Shown here: positions 9,968 through 19,007 of the stretch, one piece after another | How positions within the stretch are numbered: position 1 is the first letter of the stretch | Layout of the letters: every line of letters begins with the position of its first letter | NCBI GenBank assembly: GCA_024742835.1 | Contig: JANSXS010000022.1 | Location: forward strand, 1 to 47,927 | Origin: Paracoccaceae bacterium | Lineage (GTDB): Bacteria > Pseudomonadota > Alphaproteobacteria > Rhodobacterales > Rhodobacteraceae | Reading direction: 5' to 3' | DNA length: 47,927 nucleotides | The notes under the pieces: model-generated | Databases searched by the model: none | What the model saw: only the letters and a program-made list of their open reading frames with translations | What the model was told of the DNA's origin: nothing | Translations under genes and position numbers: made by a program

Positions 9968-11017
9968 ATGATGCAGGACTCGCTAAAGAAAAGACTGGTC
10001 GAACAGGCATTGACCGAAGGGTTCGACGCCTGCCGCATCTGTCGCCCGTGGGATGTGGCGCATGTGCCCGAACGGCTGGCCACGTTTCTGGAACGCGGCT
10101 ATCACGGGCAGATGGATTGGCTTGCAGATCGGGCCAATTGGCGCGGTGCGCCGCATGTGCTTTGGCCCGAGGCACGATCTGTCATCATGCTGGCCGAGAA
10201 TTACGGCCCGGACCGTGATCCGCTGGACATTCTGCAACATCCCGATCGCGGGCTTGTATCCGTTTACGCGCAGAACCGTGATTACCACGATGTCGTCAAG
10301 AAGCGCCTGAAGCGGCTTGCGCGCTGGCTGATCGCCGAGGCGGGGGGCGAGGTGAAGGTGTTTGTCGACACTGCGCCGGTGCCGGAAAAACCGCTGGCAG
10401 AGGCCGCCGGGCTGGGCTGGCAGGGCAAGCATACCAATCTTGTCAGCCGGGATCTTGGCAGTTGGTTCTTTCTTGGCTCTGTGTTTACCACGCTGGAATT
10501 TGACACTGATCCGGCTGAAATCGATCATTGTGGTTCCTGCCGGGCCTGTCTGGACATTTGCCCGACAGATGCCTTTCCCGCGCCCTACCAGCTTGATGCG
10601 CGGCGGTGTATTTCCTACCTCACGATCGAGCATCGCGGACCCGTGGACAAAGATCTGCGCGCCCTGATGGGCAACCGGATCTATGGCTGCGACGATTGCC
10701 TTGCCGTCTGCCCGTGGAACAAGTTCGCGCAGCGCGCAAGCGAGGTGAAATATCACGCCCGCGCCGATCTGGAAGCACCGGAACTGGCCGACCTTGCCGC
10801 GCTGGACGATGCCGGGTTTCGCGCGCGGTTTTCGGGAAGTCCGATCAAACGGATCGGGCGCGACAGGTTCGTGCGCAACGTGGCTTATGCCATCGGAAAT
10901 TCCGGGCAGCCCCGGCTTTTACCGGCGGTACAGGCCCTATGTGATGATGCGGATGCTACCGTGGCAGATGCCGCACGCTGGGCCGTGATGCGACTTCGTA
11001 CTGACGCTAACGGATAG
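9968..11017 (+). CDS. queG: Epoxyqueuosine reductase
   Basis: QueG reduces epoxyqueuosine to queuosine in the wobble base of tRNAs with GUN anticodons, using cobalamin and two [4Fe-4S] clusters. The 349-residue protein has an N-terminal cobalamin-binding reductase domain with [19 protein letters not shown]; Asp134 matches the position described as the proton donor. Two ferredoxin motifs follow, [12 protein letters not shown] near residues 188-198 and CDDCLAVCP near 241-248. The C-terminal tail is HEAT-repeat-like. GGAGG lies 10 bases before the ATG at 9968. All key residues are present. Confidence 0.95.
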   Translation: MMQDSLKKRLVEQALTEGFDACRICRPWDVAHVPERLATFLERGYHGQMDWLADRANWRGAPHVLWPEARSVIMLAENYGPDRDPLDILQHPDRGLVSVYAQNRDYHDVVKKRLKRLARWLIAEAGGEVKVFVDTAPVPEKPLAEAAGLGWQGKHTNLVSRDLGSWFFLGSVFTTLEFDTDPAEIDHCGSCRACLDICPTDAFPAPYQLDARRCISYLTIEHRGPVDKDLRALMGNRIYGCDDCLAVCPWNKFAQRASEVKYHARADLEAPELADLAALDDAGFRARFSGSPIKRIGRDRFVRNVAYAIGNSGQPRLLPAVQALCDDADATVADAARWAVMRLRTDANG

Positions 11018-11074
11018 GCATGGCCGCAGACATGCCGATACCTACGATATGGAAGTTTTGGAAAGGCCGGTTGA

Positions 11075-13075
11075 ATGGCAGTTTTACTGGGCGTGGATAC
11101 CGGCGGGACGTATACCGATGCCGTTCTGATCCGTGACGACCAAGAGGTTATCGCAAGCGCCAAGGCGCTGACCACAAGACAGGATCTGGCCATTGGCATC
11201 GGCGAGGCGGTGCGTGCGGTGCTTGATGCCAGCGGGGTCGCGCCGGGGGCGGTCGGGCTTGCATCACTGTCGACCACGCTTGCCACCAATGCGCTGGTCG
11301 AGGGGCAGGGCGGGCGTGTCGGGCTGGTCTATGTCGGCTTTCGCGAAACGGATCTGGAGAGTCACGGCCTGCAAGAGGCGCTTGGCCCCGATCCCGCGCT
11401 GGTGCTGGCCGGTGGCCATGGCCACGCGGGAACAGAGGCCGCACCACTGGACGAAGCCGCCCTTTCGGCATGGTTAGAGAGTATCGAGCCTGCCTCGGCC
11501 TATGCGGTTGCCGCACAATTCGCGACCCGCAACCCGGCGCATGAGCTGCGCGCAGCGCAGATCATTCGCGCGGCCACGGGGCGGCCTGTCTCGATGTCGC
11601 ATGAGCTGTCGGCAAGGCTTAACGGCCCGAAACGGGCGTTGACCGCGCTTTTGAATGCGCGGCTCATTGGCATGATCGCGGCGCTGATCGCGCGTGCCCA
11701 ACACACGCTTGTCGATTTGGGCGTGACCGCGCCTTTGATGGTGGTGCGCGGCGATGGTGCGCTGATTTCCGCGGAACAGGCCTGTGCCCGCCCTATCGAG
11801 ACGATCCTGAGCGGCCCGGCGGCAAGCATCGTTGGAGCAAGATGGCTGACCGGGGCCGAAACCGCGCTGGTATCCGATATCGGTGGGACAACCACGGATG
11901 TCGCCGTCTTGCGCGATGGCAAGCCGATGATCGACCCGGCGGGCGCGCGCGTCGGGTCATGGCGCACCATGGTCGAGGCCGTTGCGATGCGCACCACCGG
12001 GCTGGGTGGTGACAGCGAGGTTCACGTGCAAGAGACCGGTTTGCAGGGCGGTGTCACGCTTGGCCCGCGCCGTGTGATCCCGATCAGTCTTCTGGCGCAT
12101 GAGATGGGGGGCTTGGTTCATAACGCGCTTGATGAGCAGTTGCGACGTGAAACGCCCAACGAGCAGGACGCGGTATTCGTCAGGGCTGTTGCAGGTGTGG
12201 ATGCCAGCGGTCTGAGCACGAAAGAAGCGGATCTTCTGGCGCGGGTCGCAGAAGACGTGCAACCCTTGTCGCGAATACTCAAGGCGCGCTTGGACCGTGC
12301 CGGGTTACGGCGTCTGGTTGCGCGTGGGCTGGTTCAGTTGGCCGGACCGACGCCCTCTGATGCGGCGCATGTGCTGGGGAGTCTGACCGTGTGGGATGCA
12401 CAGGCCGCAACAAAGGCGATGCGCATTCTGGGGCGGCGGCGCATCGGCACCGGCGGGCGGCTTTGTTCCGATCCGCATGGCATGGCGCAGAAGATTGTCG
12501 ATCAACTGACCCGGCAAACGGGCCTTGCCCTGCTTGAAACGGCCTTTGCCGAGGAAGACCCCGGTTTCCATCTGCCGGCAGCGGAGCTTGCCGCGCATGA
12601 GATAATGCAGGCCGGGCTGACACCTCATCAAGGGTTGCTGCGCATCGACACGGGGCTGAACGTACCCGTGGTGGGCCTTGGCGCGTCGGCGGCCGGCTAT
12701 TACCCGGCGGTCGGTGAAAAGTTGCGATGCCGGATGATCCTGCCCGCGCATGGCGGGGTGGCCAATGCGATCGGTGCCGTTGTCGGCCGAATTTCGGTGC
12801 GCAAGAGTGGCACGATCAGTTGCCCGTCAGAAGGGCTTTACCGGGTGCATGGGCCGCATGGGCCGCAGGATTTCAGCGATCCGCAAACGGGTCTAGCCGA
12901 ATTGCGCGACCTGCTCGAACAAAGCGCAACAGAGGCCGCGATCAAGGCCGGTGCGCTGGATCTTCACATCGCTGTGCAAGAGGACAGCAAGACGGTCACG
13001 GTCGAAGCCCGAGAGGTGTTTATCGAGGCGCATGTGACAGTCGAGGTGAGCGGACGGCCGCGCATTGCGGAATAG
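11075..13075 (+). CDS. Hydantoinase/oxoprolinase subunit A family protein
   Basis: A 666-residue member of the HyuA / 5-oxoprolinase N-terminal family. These are ASKHA-fold, ATP-dependent enzymes that open hydantoin, 5-oxoproline or related amide rings. The N-terminus carries the phosphate-loop-like GVDTGGTYTDAVL, then STTLATNALVEGQGG. A second nucleotide-binding block, DIGGTTTDVAVL, lies in the middle. HyuA normally works with a HyuB subunit, usually adjacent, but none is present on either side. The substrate is unknown. GGAAAGG lies upstream of the ATG. It converges on the glutathione peroxidase gene across two stacked palindromes. Confidence 0.85.
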   Translation: MAVLLGVDTGGTYTDAVLIRDDQEVIASAKALTTRQDLAIGIGEAVRAVLDASGVAPGAVGLASLSTTLATNALVEGQGGRVGLVYVGFRETDLESHGLQEALGPDPALVLAGGHGHAGTEAAPLDEAALSAWLESIEPASAYAVAAQFATRNPAHELRAAQIIRAATGRPVSMSHELSARLNGPKRALTALLNARLIGMIAALIARAQHTLVDLGVTAPLMVVRGDGALISAEQACARPIETILSGPAASIVGARWLTGAETALVSDIGGTTTDVAVLRDGKPMIDPAGARVGSWRTMVEAVAMRTTGLGGDSEVHVQETGLQGGVTLGPRRVIPISLLAHEMGGLVHNALDEQLRRETPNEQDAVFVRAVAGVDASGLSTKEADLLARVAEDVQPLSRILKARLDRAGLRRLVARGLVQLAGPTPSDAAHVLGSLTVWDAQAATKAMRILGRRRIGTGGRLCSDPHGMAQKIVDQLTRQTGLALLETAFAEEDPGFHLPAAELAAHEIMQAGLTPHQGLLRIDTGLNVPVVGLGASAAGYYPAVGEKLRCRMILPAHGGVANAIGAVVGRISVRKSGTISCPSEGLYRVHGPHGPQDFSDPQTGLAELRDLLEQSATEAAIKAGALDLHIAVQEDSKTVTVEAREVFIEAHVTVEVSGRPRIAE

Positions 13076-13094
13076 CCGATGCGCGGGCGCTCAA

Positions 13095-13140
13095 TAAAGC
13101 GTTTCGCGAAAAACCTGAATCACGGATTTTCGCGAAACGC
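13095..13140. repeat. Palindromic element, copy A
   Basis: The outer sequence TAAAGCGTTTCGCG begins an inverted repeat: GCGTTTCGCGAAAA (13099-13112) pairs perfectly with TTTTCGCGAAACGC (13127-13140). The 14-base loop contains CCTGAATCA. It lies 20 bases past the hyuA-type stop. It shares the arm and loop words with copies B, C and D and could terminate transcription in either direction. Confidence 0.75.
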
Positions 13141-13163
13141 AGTACTCCGTTTAGTCGTTGCAC

Positions 13164-13210
13164 GCGTTCCGCCTTTCGCTGATGTCTCAGGTTAAAGGCG
13201 GAACGCTTTA
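13164..13210. repeat. Palindromic element, copy B
   Basis: A perfect 13-bp inverted repeat GCGTTCCGCCTTT (13164-13176) / AAAGGCGGAACGC (13194-13206) with a 17-base loop holding TGATGTCTCAGG, then TTTA. It lies immediately downstream of the glutathione peroxidase stop (minus strand). It aligns without gaps to copy D at 34 of 43 positions by hand count. Confidence 0.75.
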
Positions 13211-13214
13211 GCGT

Positions 13215-13733
13215 TTACTTGAGCAGCTTTTCGATATCTCCGGTCATGCGGCCCGACATCGGCCGAACCGGAGATCCGTAGGTGCCCGCCACCCTGCCAT
13301 CCGGGCCGAGCAGAACCTTGTTGAAGTTCCAGGAAGGCTCGAACCCGGCCTCGGACGCAAGAGAACGAAAGAACGGGTGCGCTGTCTTTCCGCGAATATT
13401 CGTGATGCCGGTCATCGGCATGTCGATGCCATATTGCAACTCGCAGAATTCCTTTACCTCTTCATTGCTCGACAATTCCTGTTTGAAATCGTCCGAGGGC
13501 ACGGCCAGCACGACAAGCCCGCGATCGCGGTACGTGTCATATAGCTCTTGCAGAGCAGAGAACTGTTTCGTGTAGCCGCAGCGCGAGGCGGTATTGACCA
13601 CAAGAACCGGTTGACCGCGCCAATCAGACAGCTTGATCGTGCCACCGTCGATATTGTCAAACGGCGCGTCAAGATCCAGCGCCAGGGCAGGAAGCGCAAG
13701 AACACAGGCAATGATAGTGGCGAGAAAACGCAT
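13215..13733 (-). CDS. Exported glutathione peroxidase-like protein
   Basis: This 172-residue thiol peroxidase reduces hydroperoxides, probably in the periplasm. Residues 1-19 form a signal peptide (MRFLATIIACVLALPALALD). The peroxidatic cysteine is Cys52 in NTASRCGYT, with the Gln of FKQEL and the Trp and Asn of WNFNK completing the family tetrad. The usual FPCNQF block reads VPSDDFKQE, so the second cysteine of that block is absent; the reductant may differ from classical glutathione. The start is set by GGAGGTCCAG directly before the ATG at 13733. It is divergent from the EamA gene. Confidence 0.88.
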   Translation of the reverse strand: MRFLATIIACVLALPALALDLDAPFDNIDGGTIKLSDWRGQPVLVVNTASRCGYTKQFSALQELYDTYRDRGLVVLAVPSDDFKQELSSNEEVKEFCELQYGIDMPMTGITNIRGKTAHPFFRSLASEAGFEPSWNFNKVLLGPDGRVAGTYGSPVRPMSGRMTGDIEKLLK

Positions 13734-13865
13734 CTGGACCTCCATGGGGTTGTTCTTGGTACGTAGCAGGTGGCGAAATGGATCAAGGTTTGCGGCCATC
13801 GCATGACGGGTTTTCTTTGCCATCGCGCGGTGTTTGCGCCACTGCACGACCATGGAGAAACGCAT

Positions 13866-14789
13866 ATGAGCCCGCTCAAGGGGATCGCGCTAAAGCTGGT
13901 GGCGGTGGTTTTGTTCATCGTCATGTCATCGCTGATCAAGGCCGCGTCCGAACAGGTGCCGCCCGGTCAGGCGGTGTTCTTTCGGTCCTTTTTCGCGCTT
14001 CCGGTGATCCTGGCATGGTTGGCCCTGCGTGGGGATCTGCGCACGGGGCTGCGCGTGACGTCCCGCATGGGGCATTTCTGGCGCGGGGTTGTGGGCACGA
14101 CAGCGATGGGGTTGATGTTCGCCGGTCTTGGCCTTTTGCCTCTGCCAGAGGTGACGGCGCTGGGCTATGCGGCGCCGTTGCTGGTGGTCGTGTTCGCGGC
14201 GATGTTTCTGGATGAAAAGGTGGGGGTGTTCCGGCTTGGCGCGGTGGCGCTGGGCCTTGTCGGTGTTCTGATCGTGCTGGCCCCACGTCTGACCACGCTC
14301 AGCGATGACACGGTGGAAATGACACAGGCTATCGGCGCGGTTCTGGTGCTGCTTGGCGCGGTCTGCGCGGCGCTGGCGCAGATCTATATTCGCAAGCTTG
14401 TCCGAACCGAGCAGACCAGCGCGATCGTATTTTATTTCTCGCTCACCTCCAGCCTTCTCAGTCTTCTGACGATACCGTTTGGATGGGTTCTTCCCGGCGG
14501 AACAGAGACGATTTTCTTGATCCTTGCAGGCATTCTCGGCGGCACTGCGCAGATCTTCCTGACCTCCAGCTATCGCTTTGCCGATGCCAGCGTGATCGCG
14601 CCGTTCGATTATGCGTCGATGCTTTTCGCCATCGTGATCGGCTATGTCTTTTTTGACGAGGTGCCCACGGGCCAGATGCTGTTTGGGGCCTCGCTAGTGA
14701 TCCTTGCGGGGATCATCATCATCCTGCGCGAACGGCAATTGGGGCTGCGGCGGGGTCGTGCGCGGGCTGTCAAAACCCCTCAGGGCTAA
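13866..14789 (+). CDS. EamA/DMT-family exporter
   Basis: A 307-residue membrane protein with about ten transmembrane helices arranged as two EamA repeats, typical of RhaT/YdcZ-like drug/metabolite transporters that export amino acids, nucleosides or other small molecules. The first repeat starts GIALKLVAVVLFIVMSSLIK. The second half contains FLTSSYRFADASVIAPFDY, a conserved DMT feature. The start at 13866 is supported by GGAGAAA upstream; the longer frame adds non-homologous polar residues. The substrate is unknown. Its stop is 4 bases from the end of the convergent FAD oxidase gene. Confidence 0.87.
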   Translation: MSPLKGIALKLVAVVLFIVMSSLIKAASEQVPPGQAVFFRSFFALPVILAWLALRGDLRTGLRVTSRMGHFWRGVVGTTAMGLMFAGLGLLPLPEVTALGYAAPLLVVVFAAMFLDEKVGVFRLGAVALGLVGVLIVLAPRLTTLSDDTVEMTQAIGAVLVLLGAVCAALAQIYIRKLVRTEQTSAIVFYFSLTSSLLSLLTIPFGWVLPGGTETIFLILAGILGGTAQIFLTSSYRFADASVIAPFDYASMLFAIVIGYVFFDEVPTGQMLFGASLVILAGIIIILRERQLGLRRGRARAVKTPQG

Positions 14790-14793
14790 GGCA

Positions 14794-16119
14794 TTACTTG
14801 CCGGTCAATGCGGCCATTGCATAAAGCGGGGCGAGCGTGGCACGGCGGAAACGCCCTAGCGGAAAGCGTTCCGGCGGGGCTTGCATGACAGCGGGATACC
14901 GCCGGTTTGGCTGCCGCCCAAGGGCCAGATCCGCAAGGATCGCCCCGGAGTAAGAGGCCATGGCAACCCCGTTTCCGTGATAGGACAGCGCGGCAAACGC
15001 GCCGGGCATGTCCGGGATCGGCCCGGCAAAGGGCGTCAGTCCGGGGGAAAAGGATAATAGCCCGGTCCACTGAAACTCAGTCTCTACATTGGCCCAGCGG
15101 GGAAACATCCGGTCGAAATGGGCACGCAGACGGCGGGTCATCCTCGCATCGGCAGCGGGCGAACTTTGCAGCCCCCCGCGCATCCCGAACAGCATACGGC
15201 GGTCCGGCATAAGGCGAAAATAGTGCAGGAAGACGCGGTCATCAAAACACATCTGCGCGGTGCTCCAGCCTTGCGCGGCGATCTCGGCCTCGCTGAGCGG
15301 ACGGGTGACGATCACGTTGGATTGCACCGGCAGGTAGCGCGCCGACAGCCAATCCGGCAGATCATCAGAGGAATAGCCGTTCGTCGCCACGATCAGCTTG
15401 TCGGCGGTGACGCTGCCATTGTCGGTGCGAAGGTGATAGCAGGCGTTCCGCTTGATCTGGTCAACCGGGCTTTGTCCGAAAATCCGCGCGCCTGCCTGCT
15501 TGGCGGCGCGTGCCAGACCCTGTGCGTATTTCATCGGGTTAAGGGCAAAGCCGACCGGGTTCGTCAACGCGCCGTGGAAGGGGCCGGTCATACCGTTTTG
15601 CGCCAGTTCAGGGCCGGGTATGATGCTTGGCGTCACACCAAGATCGGCCTCTATCCGGCGGGCCTCTGCCTCGAACCCGGCAAAGGCGCGGGGGCTGTGT
15701 GCCATAAGCGTCTCGCCGTTGGAATGTGTGTCGCAGGCGATGTCGTGGCTGTCGATCAGGTGGCGCGCGAACTGCACCGCGTCCGCCTCGGTGCGGCGCC
15801 AATCGCGGCGGCCATCTTCGCCGAAACGTCGTGTCAGGCTACGGTCACTGGCTTTTGCCCCGCCGCAACAGCAGAATCCGCCATTGCGCCCCGACGCGCC
15901 CCAGCCGGGCATCTGCGCCTCGATCACCATCACATCCGCGCCGCCCTGGGCCAGGTGCAGCGCCGCCGACAGCCCGGTGAACCCGCCACCGATCACTGCT
16001 ACGTCGCAGGTCTGCGCGCCGCGCAGCGTGGGCCATCCCTGACCGTCAACCGTGGTGGGCCAATAGCAACGCTCGCGCGGTCCTTCGCCGTAGGCGTAGG
16101 CGGGAAAGAGCCGTTTCAT
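14794..16119 (-). CDS. puuB: FAD oxidoreductase, gamma-glutamylputrescine oxidase-like
   Basis: A 441-residue DAO-superfamily flavoenzyme with a Rossmann FAD site, VAVIGGGFTGLSAALHLAQGG (residues about 39-59), then GASGRNGGFC, the family block near the flavin. The C-terminal part has LSYHGNGVAMASYSG, again FAD-binding. The PuuB assignment rests on similarity to PuuB/OrdL-type oxidases and on context: it is the last gene of the potFGHI operon, with an ATGA overlap with potI. The likely role is oxidation of putrescine or a glutamylated derivative to the aldehyde. A gamma-glutamylputrescine synthetase (puuA) is not in the window, so the exact amine substrate is open. Confidence 0.8.
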   Translation of the reverse strand: MKRLFPAYAYGEGPRERCYWPTTVDGQGWPTLRGAQTCDVAVIGGGFTGLSAALHLAQGGADVMVIEAQMPGWGASGRNGGFCCCGGAKASDRSLTRRFGEDGRRDWRRTEADAVQFARHLIDSHDIACDTHSNGETLMAHSPRAFAGFEAEARRIEADLGVTPSIIPGPELAQNGMTGPFHGALTNPVGFALNPMKYAQGLARAAKQAGARIFGQSPVDQIKRNACYHLRTDNGSVTADKLIVATNGYSSDDLPDWLSARYLPVQSNVIVTRPLSEAEIAAQGWSTAQMCFDDRVFLHYFRLMPDRRMLFGMRGGLQSSPAADARMTRRLRAHFDRMFPRWANVETEFQWTGLLSFSPGLTPFAGPIPDMPGAFAALSYHGNGVAMASYSGAILADLALGRQPNRRYPAVMQAPPERFPLGRFRRATLAPLYAMAALTGK

Positions 16120-16931
16120 CCGCGTTTCGCCGCGTTTTCATCAGCGAGCTGGCGCAACATCGTATGTTTGGAAATCAACGATGCCACGATTACCCCAACT
16201 GCGACGATGCCGATCAGGATCGTGGACAGCGCGTTGATTTCGGGGCTGACACCCAGCCGGATCGACGACCAGACCTTTATTGGCAACGTGGTGGCCGATG
16301 GGCCTGCGGTGAAGGAGGCGATGACCAGATCATCAAGCGACAGGGTGAAGGCCAGCAACCACCCGGAAATGACCGAAGGTGCGATGATCGGCAGGGTGAC
16401 AAGCCGAAACGCCTGAAGGGGCGAACACCCGAGGTCGAGCGCGGCTTCCTCCAGCGACTTGTCAAAACTCATCAGCCGCGCCGAAACAACGACGGACACG
16501 TAGCACATTGAAAAGGTCGTATGCGCGAGGATGATCGTGAACACGCCCCGGTCCAGCCCGATCCCGATGAACAGCAGCAGCAGCGACAGGCCCGTGATCA
16601 CCTCTGGCATTACCAGCGGCGCATAGATCATGCCGGAGAAAAGCGTTCGGCCCAGGAAGCGTCCCGCGCGGATCAGAACAAGCGCCGCCATTGTCCCCAG
16701 CACCGTGGCAATGGTGGAACTGATCACCGCGACCTGAATTGTGACCCAGGCCGCATCAAGATACGCGTCGTTGGTCAACAGTTCGCCGTACCATTTCGTC
16801 GAAAACCCGGCCCAGACCGTGACCAGCTTGGATTCGTTGAAGCTGTAGACGATCAGCAGCAGCATTGGCAGATAGAGGAACGCGAAGCCCAGCGTCAGCG
16901 ACGTGACATTGAACCATGATAGCCGGATCAT
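16116..16931 (-). CDS. potI: Putrescine ABC transporter permease
   Basis: A 271-residue inner-membrane permease with about six helices and the BPD_transp_1 EAA loop EEAALDLGCSPLQAFRLVTLP, which contacts the ATPase. Length and operon position match PotI/PotC. The start overlaps the potH stop by four bases (ATGA), and its own stop overlaps the puuB-like start in the same way, so the genes are translationally coupled. It pairs with PotH to form the channel. Confidence 0.9.
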   Translation of the reverse strand: MIRLSWFNVTSLTLGFAFLYLPMLLLIVYSFNESKLVTVWAGFSTKWYGELLTNDAYLDAAWVTIQVAVISSTIATVLGTMAALVLIRAGRFLGRTLFSGMIYAPLVMPEVITGLSLLLLFIGIGLDRGVFTIILAHTTFSMCYVSVVVSARLMSFDKSLEEAALDLGCSPLQAFRLVTLPIIAPSVISGWLLAFTLSLDDLVIASFTAGPSATTLPIKVWSSIRLGVSPEINALSTILIGIVAVGVIVASLISKHTMLRQLADENAAKRG

Positions 16932-17818
16932 CCGTCAAGCTCCCGTTGCTTTTGCTGGTTGCGCTGGAACAGCACGATGGGAATAACAAGGATCAGCAGC
17001 AGGATAACCGCCACGGCGGAGGCAACGGGCCAGTCACGGTTGTTGAAGAACTCTTCATAAAGCACCTTGCCGATCATAAGCGTGTCTGATCCGCCCAAGA
17101 GCGCGGGAATCACGAATTCACCCACCGCCGGGATGAAGACAAGGAAAGAGCCTGCGATGATGCCGTTGCGTGACAAGGGCACGGTGACAAGCCAGAAGGC
17201 CGACAGGCGCGAACACCCCAGATCTTCGGCGGCTTCCAGCAGTGAGCCATCCATCTTGTCGAGCGCGGCATAGATCGGCAGGATCATGAACGGCAGGTAG
17301 GTGTATACGATGCCGATATAGACCGCGGTATCGGTGTTCAGGATCGTCAGGGGCTGTTCGATCGCGCCAAGGCCGAGCAGCAACTGGTTCAGATAGCCCT
17401 CGGTCGACAGGATGCCTTTCCACGCATAGACGCGGATCAGAAAGCTGGTCCAGAAAGGCAGGATCACCAGCATCATCAGCGTGGGCCGCCATTGTTCCGG
17501 CGCGCGGGCCATCGCATAGGCGATCGGATAGCCGACGAGAAGCGAGAGCAGTGTCGAAATCAGCGCGATTTGCAGCGAAGACAGATATGCCTTCCAGTAA
17601 AGATCATCTTCGGTCAGGAAGACGAAATTCTCGAAATCGAAGGCCGCGAACATGTCGCGAAGACCCTGCCAGCCGCTGCTTGGATCATATTGTGGGCTGT
17701 AGGGTGGGATCGACAGGTTGTAATCGCTCAGCGCGATTTTCAACACGATCACGAATGGCACAAGGAAGAGCGCCAAAAGCCACAGGTAGGGAACAACGAT
17801 AAGAAGCGCACGGCGCAT
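16928..17818 (-). CDS. potH: Putrescine ABC transporter permease
   Basis: A 296-residue permease with about six transmembrane helices and the EAA motif EAAEDLGCSRLSAFWLVTVP. The segment after helix 1 is short and typical for PotH/PotB, unlike the expanded permease of the second ABC system at 32.6 kb. It starts 3 bases after the potG stop. It forms the heterodimeric channel with PotI. The partner binding protein is PotF-like, so putrescine is the most likely substrate. Confidence 0.9.
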   Translation of the reverse strand: MRRALLIVVPYLWLLALFLVPFVIVLKIALSDYNLSIPPYSPQYDPSSGWQGLRDMFAAFDFENFVFLTEDDLYWKAYLSSLQIALISTLLSLLVGYPIAYAMARAPEQWRPTLMMLVILPFWTSFLIRVYAWKGILSTEGYLNQLLLGLGAIEQPLTILNTDTAVYIGIVYTYLPFMILPIYAALDKMDGSLLEAAEDLGCSRLSAFWLVTVPLSRNGIIAGSFLVFIPAVGEFVIPALLGGSDTLMIGKVLYEEFFNNRDWPVASAVAVILLLILVIPIVLFQRNQQKQRELDG

Positions 17819-17821
17819 CCC

Positions 17822-18946
17822 TTAACGCTCCAGCAGGACGGCGGCGGTGTCTGTCCAGGATAGCCACACCTCGTCCTCCCACGTAAAGGGGCGGTTGGCC
17901 AGGCGCCGCGTGTTGGCTGTCTGCGCCTTGATGATCTGCCCACCGGGCAAGGCGACGTGATAGGTCGAGAGGTTCCCGAGATAGGCGATATCAAGGATCT
18001 TTCCCCGGATCACGTTGCGCCGATCCGCTGGCTTTTCCGGCGTGACAGAGACTTTTTCAGGCCGGATCGCGAGATAGGCAGTCTGCCCGCTGGCCAGGTG
18101 TTGCGAGGATTTAGCGTAGATCGCCGGCTGATCTTCGGCAAAGGCAAGATCAAAGCCACCATCGACCGGGGTCACGCGCCCCTCAAGGATGGTCACGTCG
18201 CCGATGAAATCCGCGACATAGGTGGAATTCGGGTTCTCATAGATCCGGTCCGGCGTGTCGACCTGCACGATACGCCCGTCATCCATCACGGCAACGCGGC
18301 TTGCCACGGTCATCGCCTCTTCCTGATCGTGGGTCACGATGACAAAGGTCGTGCCGGTCTTTTCCTGAATGTCCATCAACTCAAATTGCGTTTCCTGTCG
18401 CAGCTTGGCATCCAGTGCGCCAAGCGGTTCATCCAGCAACAACAGCTTGGGGGCCTTGGCAAGGCTTCGGGCAAGCGCCACACGCTGCCGCTGGCCACCG
18501 GAAATCTGGTGCGGCTTGCGCTGGCTGAACTTTTCAAGTCGCGTCAGCTTTAGCATCGCGTCCACGCGTGCCGCGATGGTTGCCTTGTCCTTGCCGTCGC
18601 GCTTGAGGCCAAAGGCGATGTTTTCCCAGACCGACAGATGCGGGAACAGCGCGTAGGACTGGAACATCATGTTCACCTGCCGCTTGTTGGGCGGGATCGG
18701 GGCCATGTCCTGACCACCCAGAAGGATATGGCCCTCTGTCGGGGCCTCGAACCCGGCCAGCATCCGCATCATCGTGGTCTTGCCGCAGCCGGACGGGCCC
18801 AGAAGCGCAAAGAACTCCTTGGCGTAGATGTCGAATGTCTGGTTGTCGATGGCGGTGAAACTGCCGAACCGCTTGGACACGCCCTTGAACTCGATCAGGG
18901 GTTTTTCGGTCGGATCGTTCCACGGCTCGAATGTCTTTTCGGGCAT
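17822..18946 (-). CDS. potG: Putrescine ABC transporter ATP-binding protein
   Basis: A 374-residue ATPase with Walker A GPSGCGKTT, a signature motif (QISGGQRQRVALARSL), Walker B LLLLDEPLGALD and the switch histidine in VTHDQEEA. A C-terminal TOBE-type domain (about residues 290-370) is typical of PotA/PotG. It powers PotHI. A hairpin with a T-run separates it from potF upstream, so it is probably expressed by read-through at a lower level than the binding protein. Confidence 0.92.
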   Translation of the reverse strand: MPEKTFEPWNDPTEKPLIEFKGVSKRFGSFTAIDNQTFDIYAKEFFALLGPSGCGKTTMMRMLAGFEAPTEGHILLGGQDMAPIPPNKRQVNMMFQSYALFPHLSVWENIAFGLKRDGKDKATIAARVDAMLKLTRLEKFSQRKPHQISGGQRQRVALARSLAKAPKLLLLDEPLGALDAKLRQETQFELMDIQEKTGTTFVIVTHDQEEAMTVASRVAVMDDGRIVQVDTPDRIYENPNSTYVADFIGDVTILEGRVTPVDGGFDLAFAEDQPAIYAKSSQHLASGQTAYLAIRPEKVSVTPEKPADRRNVIRGKILDIAYLGNLSTYHVALPGGQIIKAQTANTRRLANRPFTWEDEVWLSWTDTAAVLLER

Positions 18947-18963
18947 GATGCGTATCCCAGCAG

Positions 18964-18993
18964 AAAAAAGCCCGCGCGATTGCGCGCGCGGGC
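18964..18993 (-). terminator. Attenuating terminator between potF and potG
   Basis: On the minus strand GCCCGCGCG (18993-18985) pairs with CGCGCGGGC (18978-18970) over 9 bp with a 6-base loop, followed by six T. This is a canonical intrinsic terminator placed inside the operon just after potF. It would give more binding protein than membrane components. Confidence 0.85.
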
Positions 18994-19007
18994 CGGTAAG
19001 CAGGGTG

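Noticed and set aside
13095..13210. Treating the palindromes here as simple terminators only
   Set aside because: The shared arm and loop sequences with copies at 22.4 and 35.5 kb, and compensatory stem changes, are more than chance terminators would show, though termination may still be one function.
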